Assembly: GCF_019112545.1 (NCBI RefSeq)
Contig: NW_025064884.1
Span: forward strand, 549,938 to 613,937
DNA: 64,000 bases
DNA from: Guyanagaster necrorhizus
Taxonomy: Eukaryota; Basidiomycota; Agaricomycetes; Agaricales; Physalacriaceae
Direction: 5' to 3'
Of the stretch, positions 22,848 to 35,120 are shown one piece after another. The position numbers and the translations under genes are program-made. Under the pieces are notes generated by a model. That model was not told where the DNA came from. It saw nothing but the letters and a program-made list of their open reading frames with translations, and searched no databases. Positions within the stretch are counted from its first letter, which is position 1. The number at the start of each line of letters is the position of its first letter.

Positions 22848-25800
22848 TTAATTTAGGGATAAGTCCCATGGTCCTGAATGCATGTATTTTATGATAGAGT
22901 ACTTAATTGACCTCATAATGTTCTTTATTGTCAATCAGATTAGATCATGGTGGTGATAGTCATTCTTGATTTGGAAAGGCAGGTGCAATAAAAGGTGTTA
23001 GGAGGGTTTTATTGAATGTGTTATAGATTCACCAATAGGGAGAAAGCTTGAGCTTATAGGCTGAATCATCTATTTTTAACATGATTGTGAATAGACTGGT
23101 GCATTTGTTGTTGAGTTTTCACTTAGAGCAGAAAAGATGGAGATTTGTAGTGTTGAGTCAGACTTTATTGTTTATTTGATATGAATGTGCTGGTCATCAA
23201 TGTTTATTATATTATGTTTTCATAGCATCAGTGGCTTTTTATAGGGCTGTTTCTGTTTCAAAGTGAATCTTTGCTATATTCATAGTAAAGTCAGTGGAAG
23301 CAGGAGTTGTTGTATGGGCACATATTGTTTTGGCTATATTTGGGTGTCACCCATGGTTGATGAAGAAGGGGGTTTTGTTGGTTGCAGAATGAATGTGGTT
23401 GTTATGCTGAAAGGCTGTGAGTGTGAGTCATTCAGTCCAGTTATTCTGTCAATAGTTGATGAACATACATAAATACTTTTTGATTTCTTAGTTTACATAT
23501 TTGGTCTGTCCATCTGTTTGAGGGTGATAGGCAGTGGAAGCATTACTGCAAATATTGAGCAGTTTATACAAGTCATTGATGAATTTTGAGATGAATTGTA
23601 GTCCATAGTCTGAGATGACTACTTGAGGCATCTCATATTTGGCATATACTTTATCACAAAGTATTTTGGCCCATCCTTCTGATGACAGTTCCACTGAGTA
23701 TGTAATTGGAATGATTGCCTTGGAAAATCTATCAACAATCACAATAATTGCATTATACCTATTGCAATCTGGTAGTCCAGTAACCATATCAACCAAGATA
23801 TGGGTCCATAGTTATGTTGGCACTTTATTCAGATGTAGTGATGCAGCTTGAGTCTATATCAAAGACTTGGTTCTTTGGCAAGTTTTGCATCCTTTAACAT
23901 ATTCCTTGATGTCTTTCACTATTTTTGGCTATCAATACTCTCTCAATACCAACTCCTTTGTTTTGGCTATTCCTGAGTGACTAGCTATCATATGGTCATG
24001 GCTCATAGCTATAATTTTCCTCTATAGTAAATAGTCCTGAGGGACATAGATTTAGCCATCATAGAAGAGAAGGTCATTGCTTTGAGAAATACTATATTTA
24101 TGGTTTAGAGATGTCATGATTTCTTGGTTCCACAGATTGGGTTGTCATACAGTGCTTCAAATCTTGTTATGTACCTCCTCTTCCATCAGCATTATTATGA
24201 CTCTGAAATGCTCAGGTTTAAGCAATACTACCCTCTCATTGTCCTCTTCTCCTTGATTGTGATCAGCTCTGCAGCTGAGCAGATCAGCCTTCTTGTTTGC
24301 TGAGCTGGCCTTATGATGAAGAGTGTATTAATATTCAGATAGCTTTATCACATATCAGGCTTGCCATTGGTTAAGTTTTTGAGAGAGTTGGAAGTATCAA
24401 AGATTTTGGTGATCAGTCCACACTTCAAAGATTTGGGTTGCTCCAATAAGGTAATACCACCATTCTGCTAGAGTGAGCATGATAGCGAGGAGCTCTTTGT
24501 CATAAATTTCATAGTTTCTCTCCATCATTGTTAATGCTTTAGAGAAGAATGTCACTGGCCTCTATTTTCCATTCTGCTCTTAAGATAATATTGCCTCTAC
24601 CACTCTTTTGCTAGAGTCTGCTTTGACATGGAACTTTTCTTCTTGACTGGAGATCACCAGAATTACATCCTCTGCTAGCTATCATTTTAATTCATTGAAT
24701 GCCAACTGTTGTAATATGCCTCAGGTCCAGAGGGTATTCTCAGTGAGCTGAGTCATAGGTCATAGGATTTTGCTGTAGTCCTATATGAACTGGCAGTAGA
24801 AGTTGGTAAAGCTGAGAAAGGATTGTAACTCCTTTTTGGTCAGCTCTGGCCATTCAGTTATGCTGGCTACTTTGATTGGGTCCATTCAGATGCTCTCCTC
24901 ACTGATGATGACTTCTAGATATTCCATTTCTAGCACCTCAAACTCACATTTTTCAGTCTTGAAGAAGAGTTTATTCTTTCTCATCAGCTTGAGTACTTGG
25001 CATACAAGTCATCAGTGCTCCTTTCTGTTCTGTGATATTATTAAAATGTCATCCAAGTAGACTGTTACCTTTTCTGTAGTGATGAGGTCCTTGAAGATAT
25101 CATTCATCATCCACTGAAAAGTTGCTGAAGAGTTGGTCAAACCAAAGAATATGACTGTTAGTTCAAACAACCTCTGGTTAGTCCTAAATGCTGCCTTCCA
25201 CTCATTCCCTTTCTTGATCCTCACATTATTATACCCTCATCTGATGTTCAGCTTCATGTAGAATTGGGCACCTCAGAGTTTGTCCATTAACTCTAATATG
25301 AGAGAAAGTGGGTATCAATTCTTGATGGTCATCTTGTTGAGTTGTCAATAGTCTTGTACAGACCAAAGTTTGCCATCCTTCTTTTTAACAAAGAAGAATG
25401 GTGATGTTATTGGAGATTTTAATAGTCATATTGGTCAGCTTAAAAGGTTCTCTTCCAGGAACTTGTCCAGTTTCTGTTGCTCAAGGTGTCCTAGGGGGTA
25501 AGTCTTGCAATCTAGATTGGCACTAGCATTGGATATTAACTCAATTGCATGGTCCTAGAGTTTGGAGATAAGAAGCTCATCAAAGCTCTCCTTAGCAAAG
25601 AGATTATGATAGTTCTAGGCTCACTTGAGAACTATTTCCTCAAATGTTCTCTTCTCCTTAGTTTCATTGGCCTTAGCAGCTAAGTCATTGGCATGATAAA
25701 CCGTCTGTACTCATAGCACCTCATTAATGTCTATGGTGAGAATGGTTTCTCTATCTTCTATCTCTTTATCTCACTTGTTCTCAGAGTCTGCATCTGAGAG

Positions 25801-26621
25801 TATAAATAGTGTCTTCCAGCATTGGCATCAGGCAAAGGTAATCCTTCTGGTCTTCCAGTTGATTAATAGGTTATATCAGATTAACCAATCATGTTCCAAG
25901 AATAACTCTTTGGTGCTCAGTTCTGTGACAGCAAGATTGATTTGTTCAGAATGATCTCTGATAGTCAGGTGAAGTTCTACAAACTCAGTGATTGATCTGG
26001 CCTGATTCTTAGTTCTATCCATGTTGTAGACCAGAATAGGGATTGTAGTGGCTTTAGTTGAAAGATGATACTTGTCAACAAAAGTCTGATTGATAAAACT
26101 CTCCATGCAGCCAGTATCAATCAGGACTGTGATAGTAAAGTCTGCTCAGTTGATAAGGGTCTGGATCTGAGCCTTGGTTATCAGATCCTGACCATGATCT
26201 TCTGCTGGCAGATAAACTTCTTTGGTTCTCAAAGTTCATCTAATCATTCTAGAGCCCTTTATCATTCCATCCTCTGTAACTCTTCTACTAATTCTTGATC
26301 TGTCTCATTGGTTCTGGTTTAGTGGATCCAGCCTTTGAGGGCAGCTATTGCCTCTTCCTCTCTTTCTCCTCATATGGCCTGCTAAGTCCATTTGGTGTTG
26401 AATGGTTTGAGCCATCTGACAAGGGTCTCTCCTCCTGTTTAGCCCATAGGCATTTGAGTCATAATGTGTTATGATTCTTTAGATGTGGATATAGTCTGAG
26501 AAACTCAGAGTATATTCAAATGCACATAAATAATTAGATCTACAGAAGGCATATGAGTCCAACTCATAGCTACTGTTGACACACCATTAAGTCCTTTGGC
26601 TGACCAAGTGGAATCACTCAC
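22848..26621 (-). pseudogene. pol: Element G pol polyprotein without chromodomain
   Basis: Starts with GTG at 26619-26621, overlapping the gag stop. Protease DTG motif (LIDTGCMESFINQ, near 26090-26130); RT with VYLDDILIIS (25012-25224 open part); RNase H near 24200-24600; HHCC near 23880-24000; integrase core open at 23488-23796 (VDMVTGLPDCNRYN, VVISDYGLQF). At the 3' end LIDNKEHYEVN is followed after only about a dozen codons by L-I-P-K-L-N and the stop at 22848-22850, with no VDYLVSWKGY segment. One frame change lies between the N-terminus and the protease, and stops are common. Confidence 0.82.
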
Positions 26622-28407
26622 TCATCAGCCTCACTTTTTACCTTCTTGTCTCTGAAATCTGATCCAGAGTCATCCAGCCCTTCTGCTTCTCTTTGCAGCT
26701 TGGCTATTTATATCCTGATGTCTTCTCTCATGCACTTTTTTCTTGAGCAGTCCTTGGATATGTGACCCTTCTGGCCATAGTTAAAGCATTTGCCTTTCTT
26801 CTTGAGGTGATCAATGTCCATGGGTTTGCTGGTGCCAGTATACATTGTTCCAGTGCCTGTCTTCTGGACAGTGTAGAAAGACATTGAGATTGTAGCTGTG
26901 TTAGACTTGATGGAAGCTCCTCCTCTGGCATTCTTTCTATTCTTTCTCTGAGGCCTCTTGTGATCCATGGTTACTCCAGTGCTAGCTGCCTTCTGTTGCA
27001 ATCTCTCCTTGTTCATCTTTATGATTCAGGCTTTCTAGACATCATATCTCTTCAGGATGTTCATGCTGATATTAGAGATCATGCTGACATAGAACAGAGG
27101 TATTCCCAGCTTGAGGTACTTGACCATCTATCTATCATCAATGCTTTCTCATACCCTGGCTAATGTTCCCAATTACTCTAGCTTATTGAAATATTTGCTT
27201 GTAATCTTATTGCCTATGTGAAGCTCCTTCATCTTATTCTTGTAGACTTCTTGTATGATGAGATTGATGAATTTATCTTAAACTATCTGTTTAAAGACAA
27301 GCCATAACAGATACCAGTAATATTGCTGGATGGTAGATCAGAGAGTCAGAGCAATTAGAATCCACTATCGCTTGGTCTTGCTTTCAAAGTATGATACTAT
27401 AAAGGCAATCTTGTTTATATCTGACCTCAGGTAAGCAGTGTAGACCTCAAAGTATTATTCACAGTCAATCAGAAAGTGATCAATATCATCTGATGTGTCT
27501 TTAAAGAGTTGGAGGGTTTATAGAAGGTCAGGTTTACACTGCAACATGATAGCATTCTGAGATAAGGCTATCATTAGATTTGGATATTCTTCAAATGGAG
27601 GTCTCTTTCATTCTATTGGAGGGCCAGTGAAGGAATGTAGAGAATGATCATCAGCCATAGGACTTCCTTTAGGGGATGCTTCTTTTCATATAATCTGCCT
27701 ATCTCATATAGTGAAGCTCAGTCACATGGCTTTGGAGTCATTGCCAGTTGGTTCAGAGATTGAGGCTTGTTTAGCCCTAGCAAGAAGTCAGCTTTCTTGG
27801 TTGGTCCATGGATTTCAGAATCTGACAGGCTATAGTGGTTCTTAGGGTTTAAGCTGAGTGAGCCAGTAAGTGACTTTTCAGCTTGGTGTAGTAGGTCAAG
27901 AAGGTCTAGTCCAGATGGTTCAAATAGAAGATGCCATATATATGGCTTGTTGCAGGAGTACTGGCAGGGTGTTTGGCATTAGTTGCATTTTGTAGTAAAA
28001 GGCCAGTAGAGCCTTTAGTCAATTCTTTGGATGCATACTGTTATAAATATAAATGGTGCAGTCAGTAGCAGCATATTGTAAAATGTATCTTTTTTCTTCA
28101 TTATCAACAGCTGCATATCTCCTACCCAGAGGAGTCATCTGCCAACTGATCTCCTTCCAAAGTATTGCTGTCTCTTCTTAGTACAGCACCTCAAACTCTT
28201 CTTTGTCAGTCAGTCTGTACCCAAGCCATGGGTCAGTCATCTCAGGGAGATCATCCTTGCTGACTCCCCCTTCCTCCTCATTGAGAACATCAGATTGGCT
28301 GGTTGGCTTGAGAGATCAGATAGTTGCTGGAGAACTCCCTATTGGTTTGAGTAGTAGACTGCTGGTGAGGTCAGAGAGCAGGTCAAAAGAGTCTGGCCTC
28401 TCCAGTC
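26618..28407 (-). pseudogene. gag: Element G gag
   Basis: Gag with KPMDIDHLKKKGK before a knuckle in which the second cysteine is tyrosine (CFNYGQKGHISKDC, near 26740-26785), a G-to-A change that would abolish zinc binding. The open part 26708-27016 also contains KKMREDIR-like basic sequence. It stops at TGA 26618-26620, overlapping pol. The Gag domain lies near 27080-27500. Start uncertain; frames change upstream. Confidence 0.72.
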
Positions 28408-29676
28408 TCACTGTTCCTTTGCCACTCTCTCTCTCTCTACTCTCTTGCTATATTGGTGAAAGTCATTGTAGAAGTCCTTGTTGAGGAAGAGGGTGGTGAT
28501 ATGTCCATATAGAAATCATCAGAGGGCTCAGTTACTGACTCTGGTTCCAGGAGAGACTCAGAGCTCATACCCTTCAAGTATAAAGCTGTTGTCTGAGGCA
28601 AGGGAGCCACTGCTTCCAGTGCTTTCCTTATAAGTTGGAGGCAGAGACTTATAGTTGTCATTGAGATCTCTGGCCTCATTTGTGATGTATATCTCAGCAT
28701 TAGTCTACTGGTCTGCAGACTATAGATCATCTTCATCATCTTCTCTGCACTCAGGCCACTTCTGTGGCTTGTTGCTACTTTCTGGGTCAAATAGTGAGTC
28801 TGTAACTCTGATTCACTGGACTTCTTTAGCAGATGTTTTTGGGATTAGACCTCCTTCTCTCTCATAGTAGAGATCTCCTTCTTCATTCTCATAGAGCCCA
28901 TAATACTCTAGTGGGGCAGGTCTCCACTCTGCTGCTTGCTCTTCTCTGGCTCACTGTCTGAACTGTGTATTGTAATATGCTTTATTATCTGCCTACTGCT
29001 GATAATTGAGCTCTCTTTCCTCTGCATCTGCCAGCTCATCCAGGATTCTCAGGTCATAGAGGTCATCAGAAGTTGATGGGATAAGGCTGGAAACCAGGAG
29101 GCTGGGACTTTTTCAGGGAGTGATATATCTGGACTCACTTTCTGCAAGTCTTGCAATCTCATAAATAGAGTCTTGGGCACAGTCTCCAATGCCAGACTCA
29201 TAGGGAGCAGTAGAAGAGTCAGTGGATAGTGACTCCTCAAAGATGTTGTCAGAGAGACTCTTAGAGATTGGGCACATTAGAACTCATGAATTGCTGAATC
29301 CCATATTTGGATGCTGATCATGTTGGCAAGCTGCTTGAGAGAGGTAGGTTGATTGTCAAGATCCTTCTTCTTTCTGAAAGCCTCTTTCATCCAGGTGACT
29401 AGGCCTAGCTTCAGGTATAGCTCCAGCTCCAGGCTGGAAGAAGGCTCTGACAGAGAGAGAGATATCATGGAGAGAGAGATCAGAGATGATATTTCTGAAA
29501 ATTTGTTGGGTCTATATAAAAGATTGGTAGTGTCTGACTACCCAAGCAGTGACTGATTGATATCTGCAGCAAAGTGTGATGATGGCTAATAAGCCTAAGA
29601 GAGTTTCTATAATCAAAGCTAAAAGCTTAAAGAATTCATTGATGAGATTGATAGTTGTGATGTTGATGACAGGCAT
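28408..29676 (-). pseudogene. Element G ORF1, membrane-anchored protein upstream of gag
   Basis: ATG at 29674-29676. Residues about 15-34 form the hydrophobic helix FFKLLALIIETLLGLLAIIT, followed by LCCRYQSVTAW. The middle carries an acidic, glutamate-rich stretch likely to be coiled (DELADAEERELNYQQ near 29000-29045). The C-terminus has TTLFLNKDFYNDFHQYSKRV near 28440-28500. It stops at TGA 28408-28410, but the true end may lie further on. The +1 frame is also open for 117 codons (28437-28790). Function unknown. Confidence 0.65.
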
Positions 29677-29720
29677 TTAGTTTTTCTCACTCATAATGGG
29701 CATAAAGAAAGGGAAATAGA

Positions 29721-29733
29721 AGTCTTAAACTAA
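29721..29733 (-). promoter_or_regulatory. Element G self-priming primer-binding site
   Basis: Minus strand TTAGTTTAAGACT. It is complementary at 12 of 13 positions to the predicted transcript start AGTCTTAAACTAT (complement of 29891-29903). It shares the AGTCT type with element B, not the AGCTT type. Confidence 0.75.
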
Positions 29734-29734
29734 T

Positions 29735-30212
29735 TGTTAGGCCTAAGTGATATGTGCTTTATAACATGTAATAAATAAGCACTGTATCATGTTCATACAA
29801 TCATGCTTAAGTCCACTTGATGTGTTTGTAGATGTTATATCTCAAAATCAATGCAAATAGTTGACTTGAGATAAAGCAGTAGAATAAAGGATAGTTTAAG
29901 ACTAGAGATACACAGCATTGACTATGCTACTTATATACTGTTCATCTCCTTGATAAATATAGTACTATTAATTGTGAGTGTCTGTGCTATAGTGTTTATT
30001 GTCTTAGGGCATCATAGTTACCTATAATAAGCTGATTGTCTTGCTGTTAGAGCATTGCTTATATTTCAGATGTTGATAGCTATGCTGATCAAAATGTCCC
30101 TATAGTCCTAATGTGATCCCACAGTTCTAGGTGCTGGTCTAGATGCCCTAACTAAGCATAAATAGGGGTTAATGCTGCAAGAAAAAAAATAAAAGATGAG
30201 AAAATCATAACA
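29735..30212 (-). mobile_element. Element G 5' LTR
   Basis: 478 bp; minus strand from TGTTATGATTTTCTC (30212) to GGCCTAACA (29735). Confidence 0.9.
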
Positions 30213-30217
30213 GAGTA
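30213..30217. repeat. Target-site duplication of element G, right
   Basis: GAGTA, identical to 22332-22336; element F resumes here. Confidence 0.9.
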
Positions 30218-31319
30218 CTGCTCTGATGGCTCCTTCACTTGAGTTGGCCTCAATCTAGAATTTTCTGTCCTGAGTGAGTATAGCTAATATGATATCTTCA
30301 GTGAGTCATTATTTTAGGTTATTGAATACCATTTGTTGTGATTGTCTCCAGATCTAGAGAGTGTTTCTGGTCAGTTGAGTCATTAGGTGGACTATCTTAC
30401 TATAGTCTCAAATGAACTGGCAGTAGAAGTTGGTGAATTCCAGAAATGATTGGAGCTCCTTTTTCTTCATCAGTTTCAGCCATTCAATAATGTCTGTGAT
30501 CTTTATGAGATCTATGTGGATACTTTTTTTTCTGATAATAACCTCCAGATACTTTATTTTTAATATTTCAAACTTGCATTTTTCTATCTTGAGAAATAGT
30601 TTGTTTTCTCATCAACTCTAGAACTCCTCAGACCAATCTTCAGTGTTCAGCTCAATCCTTGAACATTATGAGAATGTCATCTAAGTAAATTGTCATCTTT
30701 CCAGTGATGATAAAATCCTTGAATATGTTATTCATCATCCACTGGAAAGTGGCAGGAGAATTGGTGAGCCTGAAGAACATGATGGTGGGTTCAAAAAGTC
30801 TCTAGTTTAATCAAAAGATAGCCTTTTATTCATCATCTTCTTTGATGTGCATGTTATTGTATTTCCAGTGGACATCAAGCTTTGTGTAATATCTGGTGTC
30901 CTCGAGCTTATTCCTAAGTTCTGAGATCAATAGAAGTGGATAATGGTTCTTGATTGTCATCTTGTTTAACTTCTGGTAATCTTGCACAGGCTATAGCTTC
31001 TCATCTTTCTTCTTGACAAAGAAGAATGGTGATACTATAGGCAATTTTGAGGGCTGGATCTGCCCACTGGAGAGGTTTTCATTGAGAAATTTATCCAGTT
31101 TCTCCTGCTTGTAGTTTTTGAGTGAGTATACTTTGCAGTTGAGATTGGCATTAGCATTAGGAATTAATTCAATTGCATAATCTTATAGTTTGGGCTCTGA
31201 GAGTTTATCAAAGTTTTTTTTTTCAAATAAGTCCTAGTAATCTCATGCTCATTCTGGTACTATTTTCTCAAATGTCTTTTCCTTCTTTTTAGCATTTGCC
31301 TTTACTGCTAGATCATTGG
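30218..31319 (-). pseudogene. pol: Element F pol, 5' part (reverse transcriptase)
   Basis: Continuation of F beyond G. In coding order from the right: the region between protease and RT (NDLAVKANAKKKEKTFEKI near 31260-31318), RT start ([13 protein letters not shown] near 31000-31030), RT active site IYLDDIL near 30670-30690, then the RT thumb/RNase H connection down to 30218. YLDD is intact but stops are frequent. Cut at 31319 by element H; its flank there is ATTGG. Confidence 0.75.
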
Positions 31320-31789
31320 TGTTATAATTTTCTCTATATTTATTTCCTTTTTATAATCTTACCTCTATTTATGCTTAGTCAGAGCATTTAGGCCAGCACT
31401 TAGAACTGTGAGAAAAGGCTTAGTCATCACAAATAAACTAATTCATTATTGTCCTCCAATATAGCAACCAGCCCTTGATGACACACAATCAACCTTTTGT
31501 ATATAATAGTAATATCTAAGGACAATAAGCACAAGAACTTGAAAATGCACAATAGATAGTCTTAAAGTTATCTTTGTCATGTACAGTATATAAAAAGGCT
31601 TGCTCTTGCTGGTAAATCTCCAGCTTCAAGCTAAAGTTTATTCATTATTATTCTACTATTGAGCTACTGCAAAGACCTAAAAGCATCTTGTCAACAGAAC
31701 ACAACAAGTGAACTCTAGTGCAAAAGTTTGAATGTGAAATCACACTAGTTTATTATATGCTTTTGATCATATGCAGTTTGAGTCTAACA
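31320..31789 (+). mobile_element. Element H 5' LTR
   Basis: 470 bp, TGTTATAATTTTCTC to GAGTCTAACA. Predicted transcript start AGCTTCAAGCTAA at 31622-31634. Similar to the LTR of F. Confidence 0.88.
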
Positions 31790-31790
31790 A

Positions 31791-31803
31791 TTAGCTTAAA
31801 GCT
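31791..31803 (+). promoter_or_regulatory. Element H self-priming primer-binding site
   Basis: TTAGCTTAAAGCT, complementary at 12 of 13 positions to AGCTTCAAGCTAA (31622-31634). Confidence 0.72.
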
Positions 31804-31847
31804 TCTAGCTTCTCTTTCTTCATACATATTAGTGCAGAAGAAACTGA

Positions 31848-32024
31848 ATGCCATCTATCAATCTCACATCTTCTAACTTTGATTATAAGTTCTTTGAACT
31901 TCTTGCCTCTATCATTGGAACATTGTTAGGATTATTGGTGATCATTCTGCTGTGCTGAAGATGCTAATTAATCACAGTCTAGGCAGTTAGACACTATCAG
32001 AAATTTCAGCATATCTGTCAAATC
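31848..32024 (+). pseudogene. Element H ORF1, 5' part with membrane helix
   Basis: ATG at 31848, then the helix FFELLASIIGTLLGLLVIIL and a degraded HYQKFQHI. Stops are present after the helix. It is cut by element I right after AAATC and resumes at 50860. Confidence 0.7.
32020..32024. repeat. Target-site duplication of element I, left
   Basis: AAATC; identical copy at 50855-50859. Confidence 0.9.
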
Positions 32025-32541
32025 TGTTATGATTTTTCCTATTTTCTTTTCTTTTTTCTCGGAAATGACCCCTATCTTTGCTTAGTCAGAGTGCTTAAGC
32101 CAGCGCTTAGGACCATGAGAATGCTTAGCTCAGCACCCAGTTGGTCACTCTCCTATCACAATGCTGTATGCTGTAAAGAGAGAGACAATGCTCTTTTTGT
32201 CTCTAAATTGCAGTGCAGCAGTAACAGCACAACAGCAAGACAACAGCTTTTGTGGAGAGCCTGGCAACAGCAGGGATAACAGCTCTATGACAGACAATAT
32301 CTTTTGTGAACAGTTATTTATAGTCAGATAACAGAACAGTATTTAAGTAGCTTAGTTCTTGCTGTAATACCCCAGCATTAAGCTAAAGTTTATTTTTCAC
32401 CATCTACTCTCAAGCTCAAGCTACTTGCATCTTGAACCACTTCCACTATTGACTTTTGTGAACTCAGTCAGTCTAACCTGAAGTGCAAGGTTCTGAACTG
32501 TTTATCACATGTTGATAGTCATGTGAGATTTGGGCTTAACA
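32025..32541 (+). mobile_element. Element I 5' LTR
   Basis: 517 bp, TGTTATGATTTTTCC to GGGCTTAACA. TATA TATTTAAG at 32340-32347; start motif AGCATTAAGCTAA at 32374-32386, again 34 bases after the TATA start. Confidence 0.92.
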
Positions 32542-32542
32542 A

Positions 32543-32555
32543 TTAGCTTAATGCT
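32543..32555 (+). promoter_or_regulatory. Element I self-priming primer-binding site
   Basis: TTAGCTTAATGCT, a perfect 13-of-13 complement of the predicted RNA start AGCATTAAGCTAA (32374-32386). Both differ from the AGCTTYRAGCTAA type in matching positions. Confidence 0.85.
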
Positions 32556-32596
32556 TATCATTCTCTTCCTCAGGCCCAATTGTGCTGAGGAACTGA

Positions 32597-34033
32597 ATGT
32601 CCCCTGTGCTTAACTCTTCTGATCCAAACTTTACCCATGAGTTCTTCAAACTCTTGGCTTCTATCATCAGAATCTTGATAGGCTTATTAGTGATCATACA
32701 GCTGTGCCATAGACATCAATCAATAACCGCCTGGGCTATTCGACACTATCATGAATTCCAATGCATTAGAACAATCCTCTGAAATGTCATGCCAGACCTC
32801 CCCCTCCATGACATCTCTGCCTCTGTCTGACAGTCCTTCTATCCCAAGGGAGCTGACTCTGAAGACATTTCTGAGAGCTTGACTGAAGGGCATCATAGGG
32901 AAGAAACAGAGCAGCACACATACCCCCCACGACCCCCATTGGCAGTCATCTGAGACTCTGCAAACCCTTGGGCTACAGGGTTTTGATGACCCTGATCCAA
33001 CACCCCCATCTCATTCTCTGAGCACTACATCCACTAGTTAAGGACAGCAATCCCTGCCTCTGAGCATGGCATTGGGCACCATGCTAGAGACTCCCTGAAT
33101 GTTATATGGGTGGCTCTAAGCATCAGAGGTTCCACAGGATGAGGATCTTGACAATCTCTATTGACAAGGGGAAGGAGCGCTAGTCGGAAAACAAGAGTCA
33201 GTAGTCCCAACCCATTCTTTAATGATACAGACAGAAATAAGCTCCAATACTGGAGGGAAGCGGCCAGAGAGGCCAGTCGACTGGAGCAAAGAGGAGGCAG
33301 AATGATGAGCAGAACAGGATCGCATACAGAGGTACCACAATCAGTACAACTCCCCCTGAATATCATCTCAGTTGTCTCAGAGGGCAGTATACAACACACC
33401 TTAACCCTCACTGAGTACATCGAGAAGCAGGCATGAATCAGGCACCAGGCCGCATGAGAAAACACCCTCTTCAGGTGGTATCTCTGTGCTTGAGACAGGA
33501 GGGGGGGCTCTGATAGCTCCTGACTCACTGACATGCTCATTGATACCACCACCAACAGCACTTCCAATCCTCTGTTCTGGAAACCTACCACTCCCACTAC
33601 AGAGTCTGACCCCTGGACTGGATCAGTTGCAAGAGTCATCCATGCCAATGACTACTACTTTCAGGGGATGACGAACATTGATGATGACTGCCTGCTATCG
33701 TATGGGACTGATACCATCACAGACACCAAAGATATCTCCATTCAGGGAAGGATACCCTCGGACCATGGGACAGTGAGAGAGGACAATGAACATATTGACC
33801 CAACAGGTGATATCCAGTGGTTTCTGGATAGAAACTTTGCTGCCCTCTTCCTTTGCCCCTGGTTCTATCAAAACTTCTGCCAGTATCGCAGAGCAATAGT
33901 GAGAACAACAATGAGTGTTGAGAAGCCAGCAGAGCAGCCCAAGTGGCAGCCTACTCCTCGACTCAGACCCAATGACACCGGTTCCAGTACACAGCCCCAA
34001 CTTAACTGCCCCAGAGGTCTTCAGCCCACTTGA
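32597..34033 (+). pseudogene. Element I ORF1, membrane-anchored protein upstream of gag
   Basis: ATG at 32597. The helix FFKLLASIIRILIGLLVIIQ is followed by LCHRHQSITAW and HYHEF. The last 166 codons (33533-34033) are open and include ESDPWTGSVARVIHANDYYF, acidic repeats and the C-terminal block AALFLCPWFYQNFCQYRRAI. The stop TGA at 34031-34033 is at the same place as the ORF1 stop of A and H. Upstream stops look like CGA-to-TGA changes. Function unknown. Confidence 0.68.
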
Positions 34034-34058
34034 CAGTTCTCTCCACAAGGAAGAGAAA

Positions 34059-35120
34059 ATGACTGATGCAGATGATGAGGCCGAGGAGGATCTTAGCAGG
34101 AAAGTTGGGGATCCTCTTGCCAAATGAAGGGAGAAGATTGAACTGCAACTGATGGGAGAGATCTTACAACAGAAAGAGCAGGAGTGGTGAGAAGATGAAT
34201 TCATTCAGTTATACCAGGAGCAGATAGCTGAATTGTAGAGGGATAACCTCTGGTTATGATCATCCCTGAGACAAAGGTATGCTCTTGCTGACTTTGTCAA
34301 GCAAGAGAAAATTTTGCAATATGCGACTATGGAGCAGGCTATTTTTAATTTTAATTAATGACATTTGCATTATCAGATAGGACTGTTACTGCCATATAAG
34401 CTAAAATATGGCAAAAGAGAGGCACCTAAGCCTTGGACACCAAGTGTAATGCCATCTAGATCAGCACATATGGCAGCATCAATCTGCTCAGCAACCTCAA
34501 GATATTCATATGCCATCTCAGCAGTATGAAGTTTGGCATCTTGGCATTCCTAATATTGACCCAAGCTGAGTAGCCACTTCTCAAACCCTTAGAGGTTTCC
34601 AGTCTGGTGACCATTTGCTGGACAACTGCCATCTGACGAAGCTGAGGGCAATGGAGCAGCTCTCATGGCCCTGGAAGGGGATGATCTGGACATCACAGCC
34701 CAGGGCTGGACCATCGAGAATGGGTGAATTGTGCAGAAGAAACCCTTTCTACCGGGAAGTCCCATGGCTGACAACAGATCACTCCATTCATTCCCAGGAC
34801 CACTGACCAGGTGAATGGGTCCACCTGGAGGAGCGCCCTTGAACCTAATGCCACCAGTTGCACTAGGGGCACAAATTCTAAAGATCACACTGATCTTGGT
34901 ATGAGATCTACTTCTATTTAAAGGGGCTTCAGATGATATTGATTGCTTTCTTATGGATTGTAATCAATACTTCCAGGTTTTCACCTCATACTTTTTATTT
35001 GATATGTACAAGATGATGTACGCTTCAATTTATCTAGAAGATAAGGTGAAGGTATAGTGGGTACTCCTCACCCCTTCCTTCTGGTCAACCACACATCAAT
35101 ACCATCACTATCTCTCATAG
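34059..35120 (+). pseudogene. gag: Element I gag, 5' part
   Basis: In the +1 frame relative to ORF1; ATG at 34059 gives MTDADDEAEEDLSRK, acidic as in A. The Gag domain begins near 34920 (ASDDIDCFLMDCNQYFQVF-like). It ends at the insertion of J in the YPSWP motif (CTCATAG before the J LTR) and resumes at 45331. The start is uncertain because the frame is open upstream to at least 33915. Confidence 0.72.
35116..35120. repeat. Target-site duplication of element J, left
   Basis: CATAG; the right copy 45326-45330 is CATGG. Other gag copies have CATGG here (Ser-Trp of PSWP), so the left copy has one G-to-A change. Confidence 0.85.

Larger units (their letters stand above)
22337..30212 (-). mobile_element. 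Element G: complete Ty3/gypsy element lacking its chromodomain
   Basis: 7876 bp between GAGTA duplications, LTRs of 478 bp at both ends, with ORF1, gag and pol on the minus strand. Inserted in the RNase H of F. AT-rich, with decayed genes. The outer end of the left LTR reads TATT.. and its inner end ..ATA, so its terminal TG/CA have been lost through transitions. The pol end lacks the chromodomain found in F, D, I, J and A. Confidence 0.92.
19492..31319 (-). mobile_element. Element F: Ty3/gypsy chromovirus, interrupted by G and cut by H
   Basis: Minus-strand element with its 3' LTR at the left (19492-19951). The pol runs rightward through 22336, is interrupted by G (22337-30212 plus duplicated GAGTA), and continues 30218-31319 until H is inserted at the region between protease and RT. 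The protease, gag, ORF1 and 5' LTR of F must lie right of the window, beyond H. AT-rich and strongly decayed. The integrase region is present twice. Confidence 0.85.

Noticed and set aside
33034..33648. 204-codon minus-strand ORF opposite ORF1 of element I
   Set aside because: It is antisense to a well-supported ORF1 with a conserved C-terminal block, and no comparable frame is found in the other copies.
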